Positions 17,575 to 28,282 of a DNA stretch of 64,000 bases are shown here, one piece after another. The notes beneath the pieces were generated by a model. That model made no database searches, had not been told where the DNA came from, and saw only the letters and a list, made by a program, of their open reading frames with translations. Positions within the stretch are counted from its first letter, which is position 1. Each line of letters begins with the position of its first letter. A program made the translations under genes and the position numbers. Origin of the DNA: Pantoea ananatis LMG 2665 (lineage in GTDB: Bacteria; Pseudomonadota; Gammaproteobacteria; Enterobacterales; Enterobacteriaceae); contig NZ_JMJJ01000004.1 of the NCBI RefSeq assembly GCF_000710035.2, forward strand, positions 1,116,001 through 1,180,000, written 5' to 3'.

Positions 17575-18684
17575 ATGGCGAGCGTCGTGTTACGCAATGT
17601 CACCAAAGCCTGGGGCGACACGGTCGTGTCGAACGATATCAATCTGGAGATTGGTGAAGGCGAGTTTGTCGTATTTGTCGGGCCTTCTGGATGCGGTAAA
17701 TCAACGCTGCTGCGGATGATTGCTGGCCTGGAGACGATTACCCGCGGTGAATTGTTGATTGGCGATAAACGGATGAATGAGGTGCCGCCTGCCGAACGCG
17801 GCATTGGCATGGTATTTCAGTCTTACGCGCTTTATCCCCATCTCTCGGTGGCAGAAAACATGTCTTTTGGCCTGAAGCTGGCCGGCGTTAAAAAAGCGGA
17901 AAGAGAGCAGCGCGTAACCCAGGTTGCTGAGGTGCTACAGCTGGCGCATCTGCTTGATCGCCGCCCAAAGGCGCTCTCTGGCGGACAGCGCCAGCGCGTT
18001 GCCATCGGCCGCACGCTGGTCGCCGAACCCCGAGTCTTCCTGCTGGACGAACCCCTTTCTAATCTCGATGCCGCACTGCGGGTGCAGATGCGCATCGAGA
18101 TCTCCCGCCTGCATAAGCGACTCAGGCGCACCATGATCTACGTAACCCACGACCAGATCGAAGCCATGACCCTGGCCGATAAAATTGTGGTACTGGACGC
18201 CGGTCGTGTGGCGCAGGTTGGGCGGCCGCTGGAGCTCTATCACTATCCGGCAAACCGCTTTGTTGCAGGCTTTATTGGCTCGCCAAAAATGAACTTCCTC
18301 CCCGTTAAGGTCACCGCCACCGCGATTGAACAGGTGCAGGTACGCCTGCCCAATAATCAGCTGGTCTGGCTACCGGTAGACAGCGCCAACGTGCAGGTCG
18401 GCAGCAATATGTCGTTGGGTATCCGGCCGGAACATCTGCTGTCCAGTGATATCGCTGACGTCACCCTTGAGGGGGAAGTGCAGGTCGTTGAGCAACTGGG
18501 ACACGAAACTCAAATCCACATCCAAATCCCCGCCATCCGTCAAAACCTGGTGTACCGCCAGGAGGACGTGGTGTTGGTAAAAGAGGGCGCCATGATGGGC
18601 ATTGGCTTGCCACCCGAGCGTTGTCATCTGTTCCGAGAGGACGGAAGCGCGTGTCGCAGGCTGCATCAGGAGCCCGGCGTTTAA
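17575..18684 (+). CDS. malK: maltose transporter ATPase MalK
   Basis: 369-residue ABC ATPase, peripheral on the inner face of MalFG. Walker [10 protein letters not shown] near residue 36, Q-loop in [13 protein letters not shown], signature [12 protein letters not shown], Walker [13 protein letters not shown] and switch histidine in [15 protein letters not shown]. The C-terminal regulatory domain (from about 235) ends RRLHQEPGV as in E. coli and is the part that sequesters MalT. The start [15 protein letters not shown] aligns with E. coli MalK; the longer open frame upstream is rejected. Confidence 0.97.
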   Translation: MASVVLRNVTKAWGDTVVSNDINLEIGEGEFVVFVGPSGCGKSTLLRMIAGLETITRGELLIGDKRMNEVPPAERGIGMVFQSYALYPHLSVAENMSFGLKLAGVKKAEREQRVTQVAEVLQLAHLLDRRPKALSGGQRQRVAIGRTLVAEPRVFLLDEPLSNLDAALRVQMRIEISRLHKRLRRTMIYVTHDQIEAMTLADKIVVLDAGRVAQVGRPLELYHYPANRFVAGFIGSPKMNFLPVKVTATAIEQVQVRLPNNQLVWLPVDSANVQVGSNMSLGIRPEHLLSSDIADVTLEGEVQVVEQLGHETQIHIQIPAIRQNLVYRQEDVVLVKEGAMMGIGLPPERCHLFREDGSACRRLHQEPGV

Positions 18685-18722
18685 TCCAGCAAAACAATAA
18701 AAGCAATGACCTCAGGAGATAG

Positions 18723-20027
<1,305 letters not shown>

Positions 20028-20072
20028 TCCCTTTTCTGGATAAACCGCTGTAGACCGTTTCGCACTGTGTTT

Positions 20073-20110
20073 CAGGCCGCGGCGGCTATTGCCTGCGTTG
20101 CCGCGGCCTG
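20073..20110 (+). repeat. lamB-malM intergenic hairpin
   Basis: CAGGCCGCGGC (20073-20083) and GCCGCGGCCTG (20100-20110) are perfect 11-base arms with a 16-base loop, between the lamB stop and the malM start. There is no T-run. Probably an mRNA-stabilising or partial-termination structure that lowers malM relative to lamB. Confidence 0.5.
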
Positions 20111-20130
20111 CCCGTTTCTCGAGGTTAAAA

Positions 20131-21051
20131 ATGAAAACGTATAAAACATTCACCGCACTTTGCCTGAGCGCGCTCCTGCTGGCAGGACACAGTCTGCCTG
20201 CACGGGCCGCGATCAATCTGATGCCGCAGGATGTCTCTGCAGCGCCCGCCATTCCGCTTACCAGCCTGCAGAGCATGCACTGGCAACCCCTGGATACCGC
20301 ACGGCCGCAGGTAACGACGTTAACGGCCGGGCACAGTCCGTTAAACGTTGCCGGTATCACTGGGCCGGTCGCCGCTTACAGCCTGCCTGCCACGCTGGGC
20401 GAGCTGACAATCACCTTAAGCAGTGAGGTACAGCAGAACCAGGTCTTTGCGCCCAACGTGCTCATTCTGGACGAAAACCTGCGTCCGGCCGCCTGGTTCC
20501 CCAGCCGCTGGTTTTCTTATCAGCAACCTGGCGTGATGGCCGCTGACCGGTTGGAAGGCGTGATGAAGTTGACCCCGGTTCCCGGACAGCAAAAAATTTA
20601 TCTGTTGGTATTCACCACAGAGACGGATCTTGCTCAGACCACAACGCTGCTTGATCCGGCAAAAGCCTATGCCAAAGGCACCGGCCATGCCGTTCCCGAT
20701 ATTCCCGATCCGGTTGCCCGTCATACAACATCTGGCACAGTAAAAATAAAACTGAGTACCCGCTCGGATTCCTCAATACTGGTCGGGCCGCTGTTTGGAT
20801 CCTCTGGCCCGGCTCCGGTTACGGTCGGAAACAGTCAACCGGCGGCAGTCAGTCGTGCGCCCACTGCGGCTCCTGTAGCGAAAACACAGCCTATTGTTCA
20901 GGATACCGAAGGCTATTTTAACGATGCCATTCGCCAGGCGTCGGCGCAGGGCAATATTGATAAAGCGCTCAGACTGCTGGATGAGGCCGAACGGCTCGGC
21001 TCGACGTCTGCGCGGCAAACCTTTATCAGCAGTGTTAAAGGCAAGGGGTAA
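20131..21051 (+). CDS. malM: periplasmic maltose operon protein MalM
   Basis: 306 residues, the same as E. coli MalM. Signal peptide with ALCLSALLLAGHSLPARA and AxA cleavage. The body is beta-rich (ELTITLSSEVQQNQVFAPNV, QKIYLLVFTTETDLAQTT) and ends in a helical hairpin (YFNDAIRQASAQGNIDKAL). The start at ATG 20131 has GAGG six bases upstream. Its function in the maltose system remains unclear in E. coli. Last gene before a terminator. Confidence 0.93.
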   Translation: MKTYKTFTALCLSALLLAGHSLPARAAINLMPQDVSAAPAIPLTSLQSMHWQPLDTARPQVTTLTAGHSPLNVAGITGPVAAYSLPATLGELTITLSSEVQQNQVFAPNVLILDENLRPAAWFPSRWFSYQQPGVMAADRLEGVMKLTPVPGQQKIYLLVFTTETDLAQTTTLLDPAKAYAKGTGHAVPDIPDPVARHTTSGTVKIKLSTRSDSSILVGPLFGSSGPAPVTVGNSQPAAVSRAPTAAPVAKTQPIVQDTEGYFNDAIRQASAQGNIDKALRLLDEAERLGSTSARQTFISSVKGKG

Positions 21052-21081
21052 TCACTCCGGCAGTGCTGATTTGTTCCATCT

Positions 21082-21105
21082 GGTGCGCTGAGGTGCACCT
21101 TTTTT
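21082..21105 (+). terminator. Rho-independent terminator of malK-lamB-malM
   Basis: GGTGC (21082-21086), 8-base loop, GCACC (21095-21099), then six T residues, 30 bases after malM. Confidence 0.7.
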
Positions 21106-21315
21106 ATGAGGTCAGTGACCTGTCCCTCGCGCTTAACCTGTTCCGTTCTGGCGTAAATTCGCGTCTTTCTCTTTCAAAGAGGCTGATACTTTTGGTCAGG
21201 CTTTGCGCAATCCTCAGCCTAAATGATGTTATTGAGGTACCCGATCGTGTTCCAGGACGCGCGTAACCTTCGGCACTGATACAAAAAAGGCTCTATCACA
21301 ACTGGAGCCTTCATC

Positions 21316-22344
21316 ATGTTAATACGTCTGATTATCTCTTTTTCCCTCATCGTATTTAGTCATTCTGCGATGGCCAGCAACGGCTTTCGCCAGTTCATAG
21401 CAGGCGAGCAGCAACGCCCGGTTGAAGTTGCCGTGTGGTATCCCAGTGCAGCGTCTTCGCCCAAGGAAAACATTGCGGATAATCCCGCGTTTACAGGTGT
21501 CAGCGTGGTGCGAAATGCTAAACCCTTGCCCGGCTTACATCCTGTATTACTGTTATCTCATGGTTATGGCGGGAGTTGGCGCAACCTTGCATGGCTGGCC
21601 GACGCGATGGCTGAACAGGGATATATCGTGATTGCGACCAATCATCCCGGTACCACGACGTCGGATTTAACATCGGCACACGCCAGACAGCTCTGGCGGC
21701 GTCCTCAGGATTTAATCATGGCACTGGAGCGGATTCTGAACGATCCCCTGCTGGCAGGGCGTGCTGACGTTAAACGAATCGCCGCTGTCGGGCATTCTCT
21801 TGGCGGCTGGACGGTAATGGAATTAGCGGGGGCGCGTTTTAATCCTCAACAATTTGCTCATGACTGCATCCAACATGCTGAGTTGTCCAGCTGTCGGCTA
21901 ATGACAACACTGGGCCTTGATAACAGGCAAGGGGCCAGCCACCTGAGCTCAGACCTGCAAGACCCGCGCATTAAGGCGGTAGTGGCGCTGGATTTAGGGT
22001 TAGCTCGCGGACTCACGACGCAGAGTCTGGGGCATATTCGGCTGCCCGTGCTGATCTTAGCGGCAGGTGTAGATTCGCCGGCGCTGCCTGCCTCGCTTGA
22101 ATCGAAGTATCTGGCAAAGGCATTATCAAGTGACATTGTCACTTATGGTGTTATCCCCGGCGCGACCCATTTTAGCTTTATGCAGCAATGCAAACCGCAG
22201 GGGGAGGCGCTGATTGAGCAAAGCGCGCCGGGCGAAGGGGAAGTCTGCCGGGATGGACAGGGCGTGAACAGAAACGCACTTCATAACATGTTGATCGGTA
22301 AAATCAGTGCGTATCTCAACACCGCGCTGCACTATCATCCGTAG
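21316..22344 (+). CDS. exported alpha/beta hydrolase (dienelactone-hydrolase/lipase-like)
   Basis: 342 residues with an N-terminal signal peptide (LIRLIISFSLIVFSHSAMAS). Nucleophile elbow GHSLGGW near residue 158, oxyanion-hole stretch HGYGGSWRNLAWLAD near 77, candidate acid in AAGVDSPALP and histidine in GATHFSFMQQC. This resembles the PAF-acetylhydrolase/chlorophyllase-like group of predicted dienelactone hydrolases, with two cysteines suited to a periplasmic disulfide. GGAG precedes the ATG. Its 3' end overlaps the convergent AraC-type gene by 29 bases, so the two may be functionally linked. Substrate unknown. Confidence 0.8.
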   Translation: MLIRLIISFSLIVFSHSAMASNGFRQFIAGEQQRPVEVAVWYPSAASSPKENIADNPAFTGVSVVRNAKPLPGLHPVLLLSHGYGGSWRNLAWLADAMAEQGYIVIATNHPGTTTSDLTSAHARQLWRRPQDLIMALERILNDPLLAGRADVKRIAAVGHSLGGWTVMELAGARFNPQQFAHDCIQHAELSSCRLMTTLGLDNRQGASHLSSDLQDPRIKAVVALDLGLARGLTTQSLGHIRLPVLILAAGVDSPALPASLESKYLAKALSSDIVTYGVIPGATHFSFMQQCKPQGEALIEQSAPGEGEVCRDGQGVNRNALHNMLIGKISAYLNTALHYHP

Positions 22345-23329
22345 CCTGACGAAATGCGGTGGGGGTTTTCCCCGTAATGCGCATAAATTCCCGGTTGAAG
22401 TTCGACTTACTGATAAACCCGGTTTCAAGCATGATGTCGGTAATTTTTAGCTGTGGCTGGCGCAGCATGTCCTGCGCCTTTTCTATACGAAACCCATTGA
22501 GCCACTGCGAAACGTTGCACTGCCGTGTAGCGTTTACCGCGCGAGAAATATGCCGTGCTGGAATTTCGAGTTTGCGTGCAAGCTTGTTCAGCGTAAGATC
22601 GGTATCAAGATAGTAAGCGTGTGCGCGGACAAGGTTTTCGATGTGCAGGCATAAGGGCTCAAGCGTCGCATTCTTTACCTCATCGTCGGTAAGGGATGAC
22701 GTTTCTTCGGCGTGAGGTTCACCCGCAGGAACGCTCTTTACTGCCCGGACAATGGCAATACAAAGTAACGGTAGTGTCATTCCCTGAAACAGGGCAATTA
22801 ATTGCGGGGCAATATTCATCATGCTGCTGATAACCGCGTCGGTGAGTGCCGAGAAGCAAAGAAAACATCCCGCAAAAAAGGTCATTTTCTGCGTTATGGA
22901 AGCTTCTCTGAAGCGTGATTCGACAAAAAAATCAGCTCCGTTTGTTGCTGCACGTAGTAGTGCGATGCCATAACCTGCATAAATCAGAAACAACAGAGCA
23001 TCTGTCAGGACGGGCAGACACAGCTGGATGATGATGGCAGTATAAACAGGAATAACTGCCAGCTTCAGGCGACGCGCACGGGATTGATGCGAAAGGCCGC
23101 TGAAGCACGACCAGGCCACTGCGGGTAAAAGTGTTGCCAGTATAGCCTGCAGGGGTTTAAGAAGAGAGAAATGCCATTCCCATCTGATCATACTCAAGGA
23201 TATTAATCATGCCGACGCTGCAATAAACATCATCGCCCCACGGTATTCGCGCTTACCAGAACGAATGAGCATCATCATTAATATCAGTAGTGCAAATAAC
23301 GTCAAAGCAGGAAAGGGAATCGAAAACAT
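22316..23329 (-). pseudogene. membrane-bound AraC-family regulator with internal stop
   Basis: The C-terminal AraC DNA-binding domain is intact (LTLNKLARKLEIPARHISRA, then LKITDIMLETGFISKSNFNR and TGKTPTAFRQ), preceded by several hydrophobic helices, the layout of membrane-anchored AraC regulators. The same frame continues upstream for 40 codons to an ATG at 23329 (MFSIPFPALTLFALLILMMM, a good first helix), but codon 41 is TGA at 23207-23209. Translation could restart at TTG 23197 or ATG 23191 and give about 290 residues lacking the first helix. Either a true nonsense mutation or a sequence error. It would probably control the convergent hydrolase gene. Confidence 0.75.
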
Positions 23330-23542
23330 ACGCTAACTCAAAAGCCAGAATGGCATCCATTTTACAGAGTAAAAAACACGAATCGATAGCTAAACGCAAA
23401 CCTTATACTCTGCCTGTGTTTTCTCACGCCAGTCGATTTTGGTGTACCGCTCTTCATGCTGGGCGCATTGAACAGCCTCTGCGACAACGATTTCAGCGAT
23501 CCGGGACCACGCCTGAAACTTATCCCTGGATCGCCTGATAAA

Positions 23543-25593
23543 TCACGAACAACGCCGGGAAATCTCCTCCAGCAATGCCGTGATACGCTTATCTGCAAAC
23601 ATCGCCTCCAGCGACAGGTTTAGCTTACGCCGCCAGTTCGGATAAGCCTCTACCGTGCCCGGCACATTAACCGGCGAGGCCATATCCAGCCAGTCTTCGG
23701 GTTGTAAACCCAGCAGGGCGCTGGTGCAGTCCGCGAGATACTGATGGATAACCTGGTTAAGTAACAGGCTCATGCGCGGACTGTTTGCCTGAACCCGCCC
23801 TTTGGGCTTGAGGTAACCGTGGCGCGTCAGGGTCTGAAGCAACGCCGATCGGGCTGCCCGGCGCTGATGATACAGCCCGGCAAGCACCGCTTTATCAGGA
23901 TACAACCCCAGTTGACTCCCCAGTGTCAGATCGTCACTTTGCCACCAGCCACGGAGCGTTGGCATATCGTGAGTGGTGGCTACAGCCATTGCCTGACGCG
24001 CCATGCCGCAGGCGGGCGAAAGCCCTTGTGCGAGTTTTGCTCAAAATAGAGCACCTTATACGAGTAGACGCCAGCATTGTGGAGTTTATCGACAATCGCC
24101 TCCGGTACCGTGCCTAAATCCTCACCAATCACCATGCAGCGCTGGCGCTGACTTTCCAGCGCCAGAATAGCGAGCAGATCGTCAATGGGATAGGCGACAT
24201 ACGCGCCTGCGGCGGCCGTTTCTCCTTGCGGAATCCACCACAGTCGCAGCAAAGCCATGACATGATCGATACGTAACGCCCCACAATCGCGCATATTCGC
24301 ACGCAGCAACGTAATCCAGGGTTCATATGCCCGATCATACAAAGATTGCGGGTCCATTGGCGGCAGCCCCCAGTTCTGGCCAAGCGGGCCCAGAATATCC
24401 GGCGGGGCGCCTGTGCTGGCCGCTAAACAGTAAAGCCCGCGTTGGCTCCAGGTTTCCGATCCCCCTGCGGCGACGCCAACGGCCAAATCGCGATAAAGTC
24501 CAGGTGCCATCTGGTGCTGCTGGCACAGGTGCCAACAGGCGGCAAACTGACGCGCCGCCAGCCATTGCAGCCAGAGATAGAAACGAATCTCATCGCCATG
24601 TTCAATCCGAAACGCGTGTACGGCGGCCGTATCGGGTTGTTGATAGGCAGTGGGCCACGTTTGCCAGCCGTGACGCAGGGGATCTTCTTCGCGAAGCCAG
24701 GCCTGCAGGGCATCGAACAATCCCTGATGCAGCAGACTTTCACCGCCCTCAGCCACAAACGCCTCAAATGCCTCGGCCTGACTATCCTCTTTCTCACGCT
24801 GCATAAACTGCTGCCAGGCAAACCGCAGGGCATCCAGCTTAAGTGATGCCACCGTCGAATAATCGACCCAGGGCGCGTGACGCGCCTGGTGCAGCCTGTG
24901 TTGCGTTTCATCCGACTGCCACCAGCACTGCGCAGCGGCACTCAGGTTAAAGTCCTCAACCTCAGGAACGCTGATATAGAGCACGTTGAGCCAGCGCCGG
25001 GAAGACGGGCTATAGGGGCTGGCATCATCAGGTAACGCAGGAAAAAGCGCATGCAGGGGATTCAGCCCCACAAAAGCGCCGCCGCGCATGCCAACCGCCT
25101 TCACCATGTCCCGCAGGTCAGCAAAATCGCCGATTCCCCAGTTCTGATCCGATCGTAAAGCGTAGAGCTGGACACAGGTTCCCCAGCGTCTCTCGCCCCG
25201 TAGCAAGGCCTCCGGCTCATAGCAACGTGACGGTGTCACTATTATCTGGCACCTCGATTGCTGTGCATCCGCGTTTATCGTCAGAAGATGGTAACCTTCA
25301 GGCAGCGCCGGGAGCGTCAAAGACGCCTCAGGCTCGCAGTGCCCTGACCAGCGTTCACCCGATTCGCCCTCCAGGTGCCAGCGTGCCGGGCCAGCCAGAG
25401 AGGGCGTTAAACGGATGGGCAAACCCTGGGTAAAGACGGCGACCGGTGGGATAACGCCAGGGCCAGGGCCTGGCTGCATCGCCGCCAGCAAGCGATCGCG
25501 GGTCGATGCAGAAACCTGCCGGACCGCCCCATGCGCATCAACATATTCAGTGGCTACCCTGCCGATCCCGGCCGGATAATGAAGTGGTTTCAT
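23543..25593 (-). pseudogene. malQ: 4-alpha-glucanotransferase MalQ, frameshifted
   Basis: Amylomaltase that disproportionates maltodextrins in the cytoplasm. From the ATG at 25593 the protein follows E. coli MalQ closely (GERRWGTCVQLYALRSDQNW, LRIDHVMALLRLWWIP, MVIGEDLGTVPEAIVDKLH) until about 24000, where the frame runs into a stop. The following frame continues the family sequence (MAVATTHDMPTLRGWW, GLQPEDWLDMASPVNVPGT) to 23543. Comparison with E. coli suggests one base is missing near 23995-24004; the alternative is two extra bases. Restored, the length would be about 683 residues against 694 in E. coli. Catalytic Asp (RIDHV) and Glu (GEDLGTV) lie in the first piece. Eight bases after malP. 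Confidence 0.9.
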
Positions 25594-25601
25594 GCTGATC
25601 C

Positions 25602-28004
25602 TTAGCGTTTACGCTGCCAGATACGTTGCTGATAGTGACGAATCGACCGGTCGGCGCTGAACATGCCGCAGCGAGCGGTGTTGAGTATCGTGGCGCGCGT
25701 CCAGGCCGCTTTATCAGACCACAGTGCTTCAACGCGCTGCTGAGCGTTGAGGTAATGCCGGAAGTCGGCCAGCACCAGATAAGGATCGCCGTTTTTAGCC
25801 CCCAGACTGTGCAACAGCAGATCAAAAGCGTGCCGGTCGCCTGCGCTGAACGTACCATCCTCCAGTGACGTCAGCGCCTGGTCGAGCTGGGCGTCTTTTT
25901 CGCGCCATTTTCCAGGGGCATAGCCAGCGGCCTTGAGGGCGTTAACCTGTTCTACCGTATGACCAAAAATAAAGATATTCTCCTCGCCGACCTGTTCAGA
26001 AATCTCCACGTTCGCACCATCGAGCGTGCCAATGGTCAGCGCGCCGTTCAGGGCCAGCTTCATGTTGCCGGTGCCCGAGGCCTCTTTGCCCGCCAGTGAA
26101 ATCTGCTCTGACAGGTCTGCTGCCGGGATAAGCCGTTCTGCCACAGAGACGTTATAGTCGGGAATAAACACCACTTTGAGGCGATCGGCCACGCGCGGAT
26201 CGGTGTTGATGACGTCGGCCACCTTGTTGATGGCAAAAATGATATTTTTAGCCAACGCATAGCCCGGTGCCGCTTTCGCGCCGAAGATCACGACGCGAGG
26301 ACAGCGGTTCGCCTGAGGATCGCTCACCAGGGTTTGCCATAAGGCGATGGTATGCAGCAGGCTGAGATGCTGACGTTTGTACTCGTGCAGCCGTTTGATT
26401 TGCACATCAAACAGGGCCTCGGGATTAACCTTAATCCCGGTGCGTTGCGCAATCCAGCAGGCCAAATCCACTTTATTGCGCTGTTTAATCTCGCTGTACG
26501 CCGTGCAAAACCCCGGATTATCCACCTGTTTTTCCAGCCCCTGAAGCGCATCCAAATCGTTGAGCCAGGGCTGATTAAGCGTTTTTCCGATAAGCGCCGC
26601 CAGTCGGGGATTACACTGATGAATCCAGCGGCGCGGTGTGATGCCATTGGTGACGTTGTGGAATTTTTCCGGCCACAGGGTGACGTATTCCGGGAACAGA
26701 TCGTCTTTTACCAGCCGCGAGTGCAGGGCGGCCACGCCGTTTACCGCAAAGCAGGTCACCACGCATAAATTGGCCATGCGCAGCTGCTTACCGTGCACGA
26801 TGGCCAGTTTCGACCAGACGGCCTTGTTCCCAGGCCACTGCCGGTTAACCGCCTCTTTGAGCTGGGTATTGATGGCGTTAACAATCTCCATGTGCCGCGG
26901 AAGCAGGCTGCGCACGATGTGAGTATCCCAACACTCCAGCGCTTCCGGCATCAGCGTATGGTTGGTGTAGGCAAAGGTGCGCTGGGTAAGGTGCCAGGCG
27001 TCCTGCCAACTGAGCTGATGGTCATCCAGCAATAGCCGCATCAGTTCAGGAATAGCCAGCGTTGGGTGCGTATCATTCAGCTGGATCACCTCATGATCTG
27101 GTAGGGTTTCAATGGCACGGCCCGCCAGACGGTGACGACGAAGGATGTCTGCCAGCGAACAGGCGCACTGAAAATACTGCTGCATCAGGCGCAGTTTTTT
27201 TCCTGCCTGATGGTTGTCGTTGGGGTAAAGCACTTTGGTCAGTTTTTCCGCATTAATGCCTTGCTTTTCCGCCCGTAAAAAAGCGCCGCCGTTAAACGTT
27301 TTGAGATCGAAAGGGTGCGCATGTTTTGCCTGCCACAGCCGCAGAGGCTGCGTGAGGCCATTCTCAAAGCCCACGACCGGCAGATCCCAGGCTTCGCCCT
27401 CCAGTTGAAACGCAGGCTGCCAGTGCGCTTTGCCATTCTCTGCGACGACTTTGCCGCCCAGGCCTACCTGCACCGTTAGCGCAGCATTATGTGTAAACCA
27501 GGGGTAGCGGTCGCGCTGCCAGTCGTCGGGCAGTTCATCCTGTTCACCTTCGACAAAGCGCTGACGAAACAGGCCATATTGGTAGTTCAGGCCATAGCCC
27601 GTTGCGGGCTGACCCACCGTGGCCATCGCGTCCAGAAAACAGGCCGCCAGCCTGCCCAGTCCGCCATTGCCCAGCGCCGGATCGCTCTCGCTTTCCAGCA
27701 CCTCGCTCAGCGAAACATCCCACTGCTTCAGGGCCGTATTAACGCCGTCGAACCACCCTAAGTTGAGCAGGTTGTTGCCGGTCAGCCGCCCGGTGAGAAA
27801 CTCCATAGAGAGGTAATTCACATGGCGCAAATCACCGGGTGCCGGGCGGGCGGGCAGCGCGTTGAGCATTTCTGCCAGCGCGCCGCTCAGAGCCTGCCAC
27901 CACTGATATGGCGTCATTTCTCCTGCATCATGCAGGCCAAAGCGTTGCCACTGGCGCGTCAGCGCAGCGTCAAAACGGGAACGATCAAAAGGGTGCTGTG
28001 TCAT
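25602..28004 (-). CDS. malP: maltodextrin phosphorylase MalP
   Basis: 800-residue PLP-dependent glycogen-phosphorylase-family enzyme releasing glucose-1-phosphate from maltodextrins. Recognisable parts are [56 protein letters not shown] and the PLP-lysine region [17 protein letters not shown]. The end ([15 protein letters not shown]) matches E. coli. The ATG at 28004 is chosen over an in-frame TTG seven codons upstream. First gene of malPQ, divergent from malT. Confidence 0.96.
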   Translation of the reverse strand: MTQHPFDRSRFDAALTRQWQRFGLHDAGEMTPYQWWQALSGALAEMLNALPARPAPGDLRHVNYLSMEFLTGRLTGNNLLNLGWFDGVNTALKQWDVSLSEVLESESDPALGNGGLGRLAACFLDAMATVGQPATGYGLNYQYGLFRQRFVEGEQDELPDDWQRDRYPWFTHNAALTVQVGLGGKVVAENGKAHWQPAFQLEGEAWDLPVVGFENGLTQPLRLWQAKHAHPFDLKTFNGGAFLRAEKQGINAEKLTKVLYPNDNHQAGKKLRLMQQYFQCACSLADILRRHRLAGRAIETLPDHEVIQLNDTHPTLAIPELMRLLLDDHQLSWQDAWHLTQRTFAYTNHTLMPEALECWDTHIVRSLLPRHMEIVNAINTQLKEAVNRQWPGNKAVWSKLAIVHGKQLRMANLCVVTCFAVNGVAALHSRLVKDDLFPEYVTLWPEKFHNVTNGITPRRWIHQCNPRLAALIGKTLNQPWLNDLDALQGLEKQVDNPGFCTAYSEIKQRNKVDLACWIAQRTGIKVNPEALFDVQIKRLHEYKRQHLSLLHTIALWQTLVSDPQANRCPRVVIFGAKAAPGYALAKNIIFAINKVADVINTDPRVADRLKVVFIPDYNVSVAERLIPAADLSEQISLAGKEASGTGNMKLALNGALTIGTLDGANVEISEQVGEENIFIFGHTVEQVNALKAAGYAPGKWREKDAQLDQALTSLEDGTFSAGDRHAFDLLLHSLGAKNGDPYLVLADFRHYLNAQQRVEALWSDKAAWTRATILNTARCGMFSADRSIRHYQQRIWQRKR

Positions 28005-28282
28005 AGCCGGGTGTCCTGTCGACAAAGAATGGGAATGAGGATGAGTCTGCCCTTGCGCGCGGAATCGCTCATCCTCCTGGCAAAAGTTCCGTCAGGATGA
28101 GGGCAAGGGAGGAGACGTTGAGGCAAGTCTGAAAATTTCACTTAAGTGTGATTAGACTCGCTTTTGTGAAGATTCGCTAAAGCGTCCGCTTGCTTTATCA
28201 GGAGGGATAGCTGAACGTGTGAGGAATAATTACGAAGCGTAAAAAAATGATGCGCCAGACGTTAACGGAGAAGCGTGCGTAC
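28005..28282. promoter_or_regulatory. malP/malT divergent control region
   Basis: Sites like the MalT box: plus-oriented 28031-28040 (GGGAATGAGG, 9 of 10), 28093-28102 (CAGGATGAGG, 8 of 10) and 28106-28115 (AGGGAGGAGA, 8 of 10); minus-oriented 28067-28076 (GAGGATGAGC, 8 of 10). A weak CRP-like TGTGA at 28147-28151 lies nearer malT. In E. coli MalT activates malP and CRP activates malT; both are plausible here. Confidence 0.55.

Noticed and set aside
23290..23538. 82-codon plus-strand frame between the AraC gene and malQ
   Set aside because: It overlaps the upstream part of the AraC gene and has no protein-like features.
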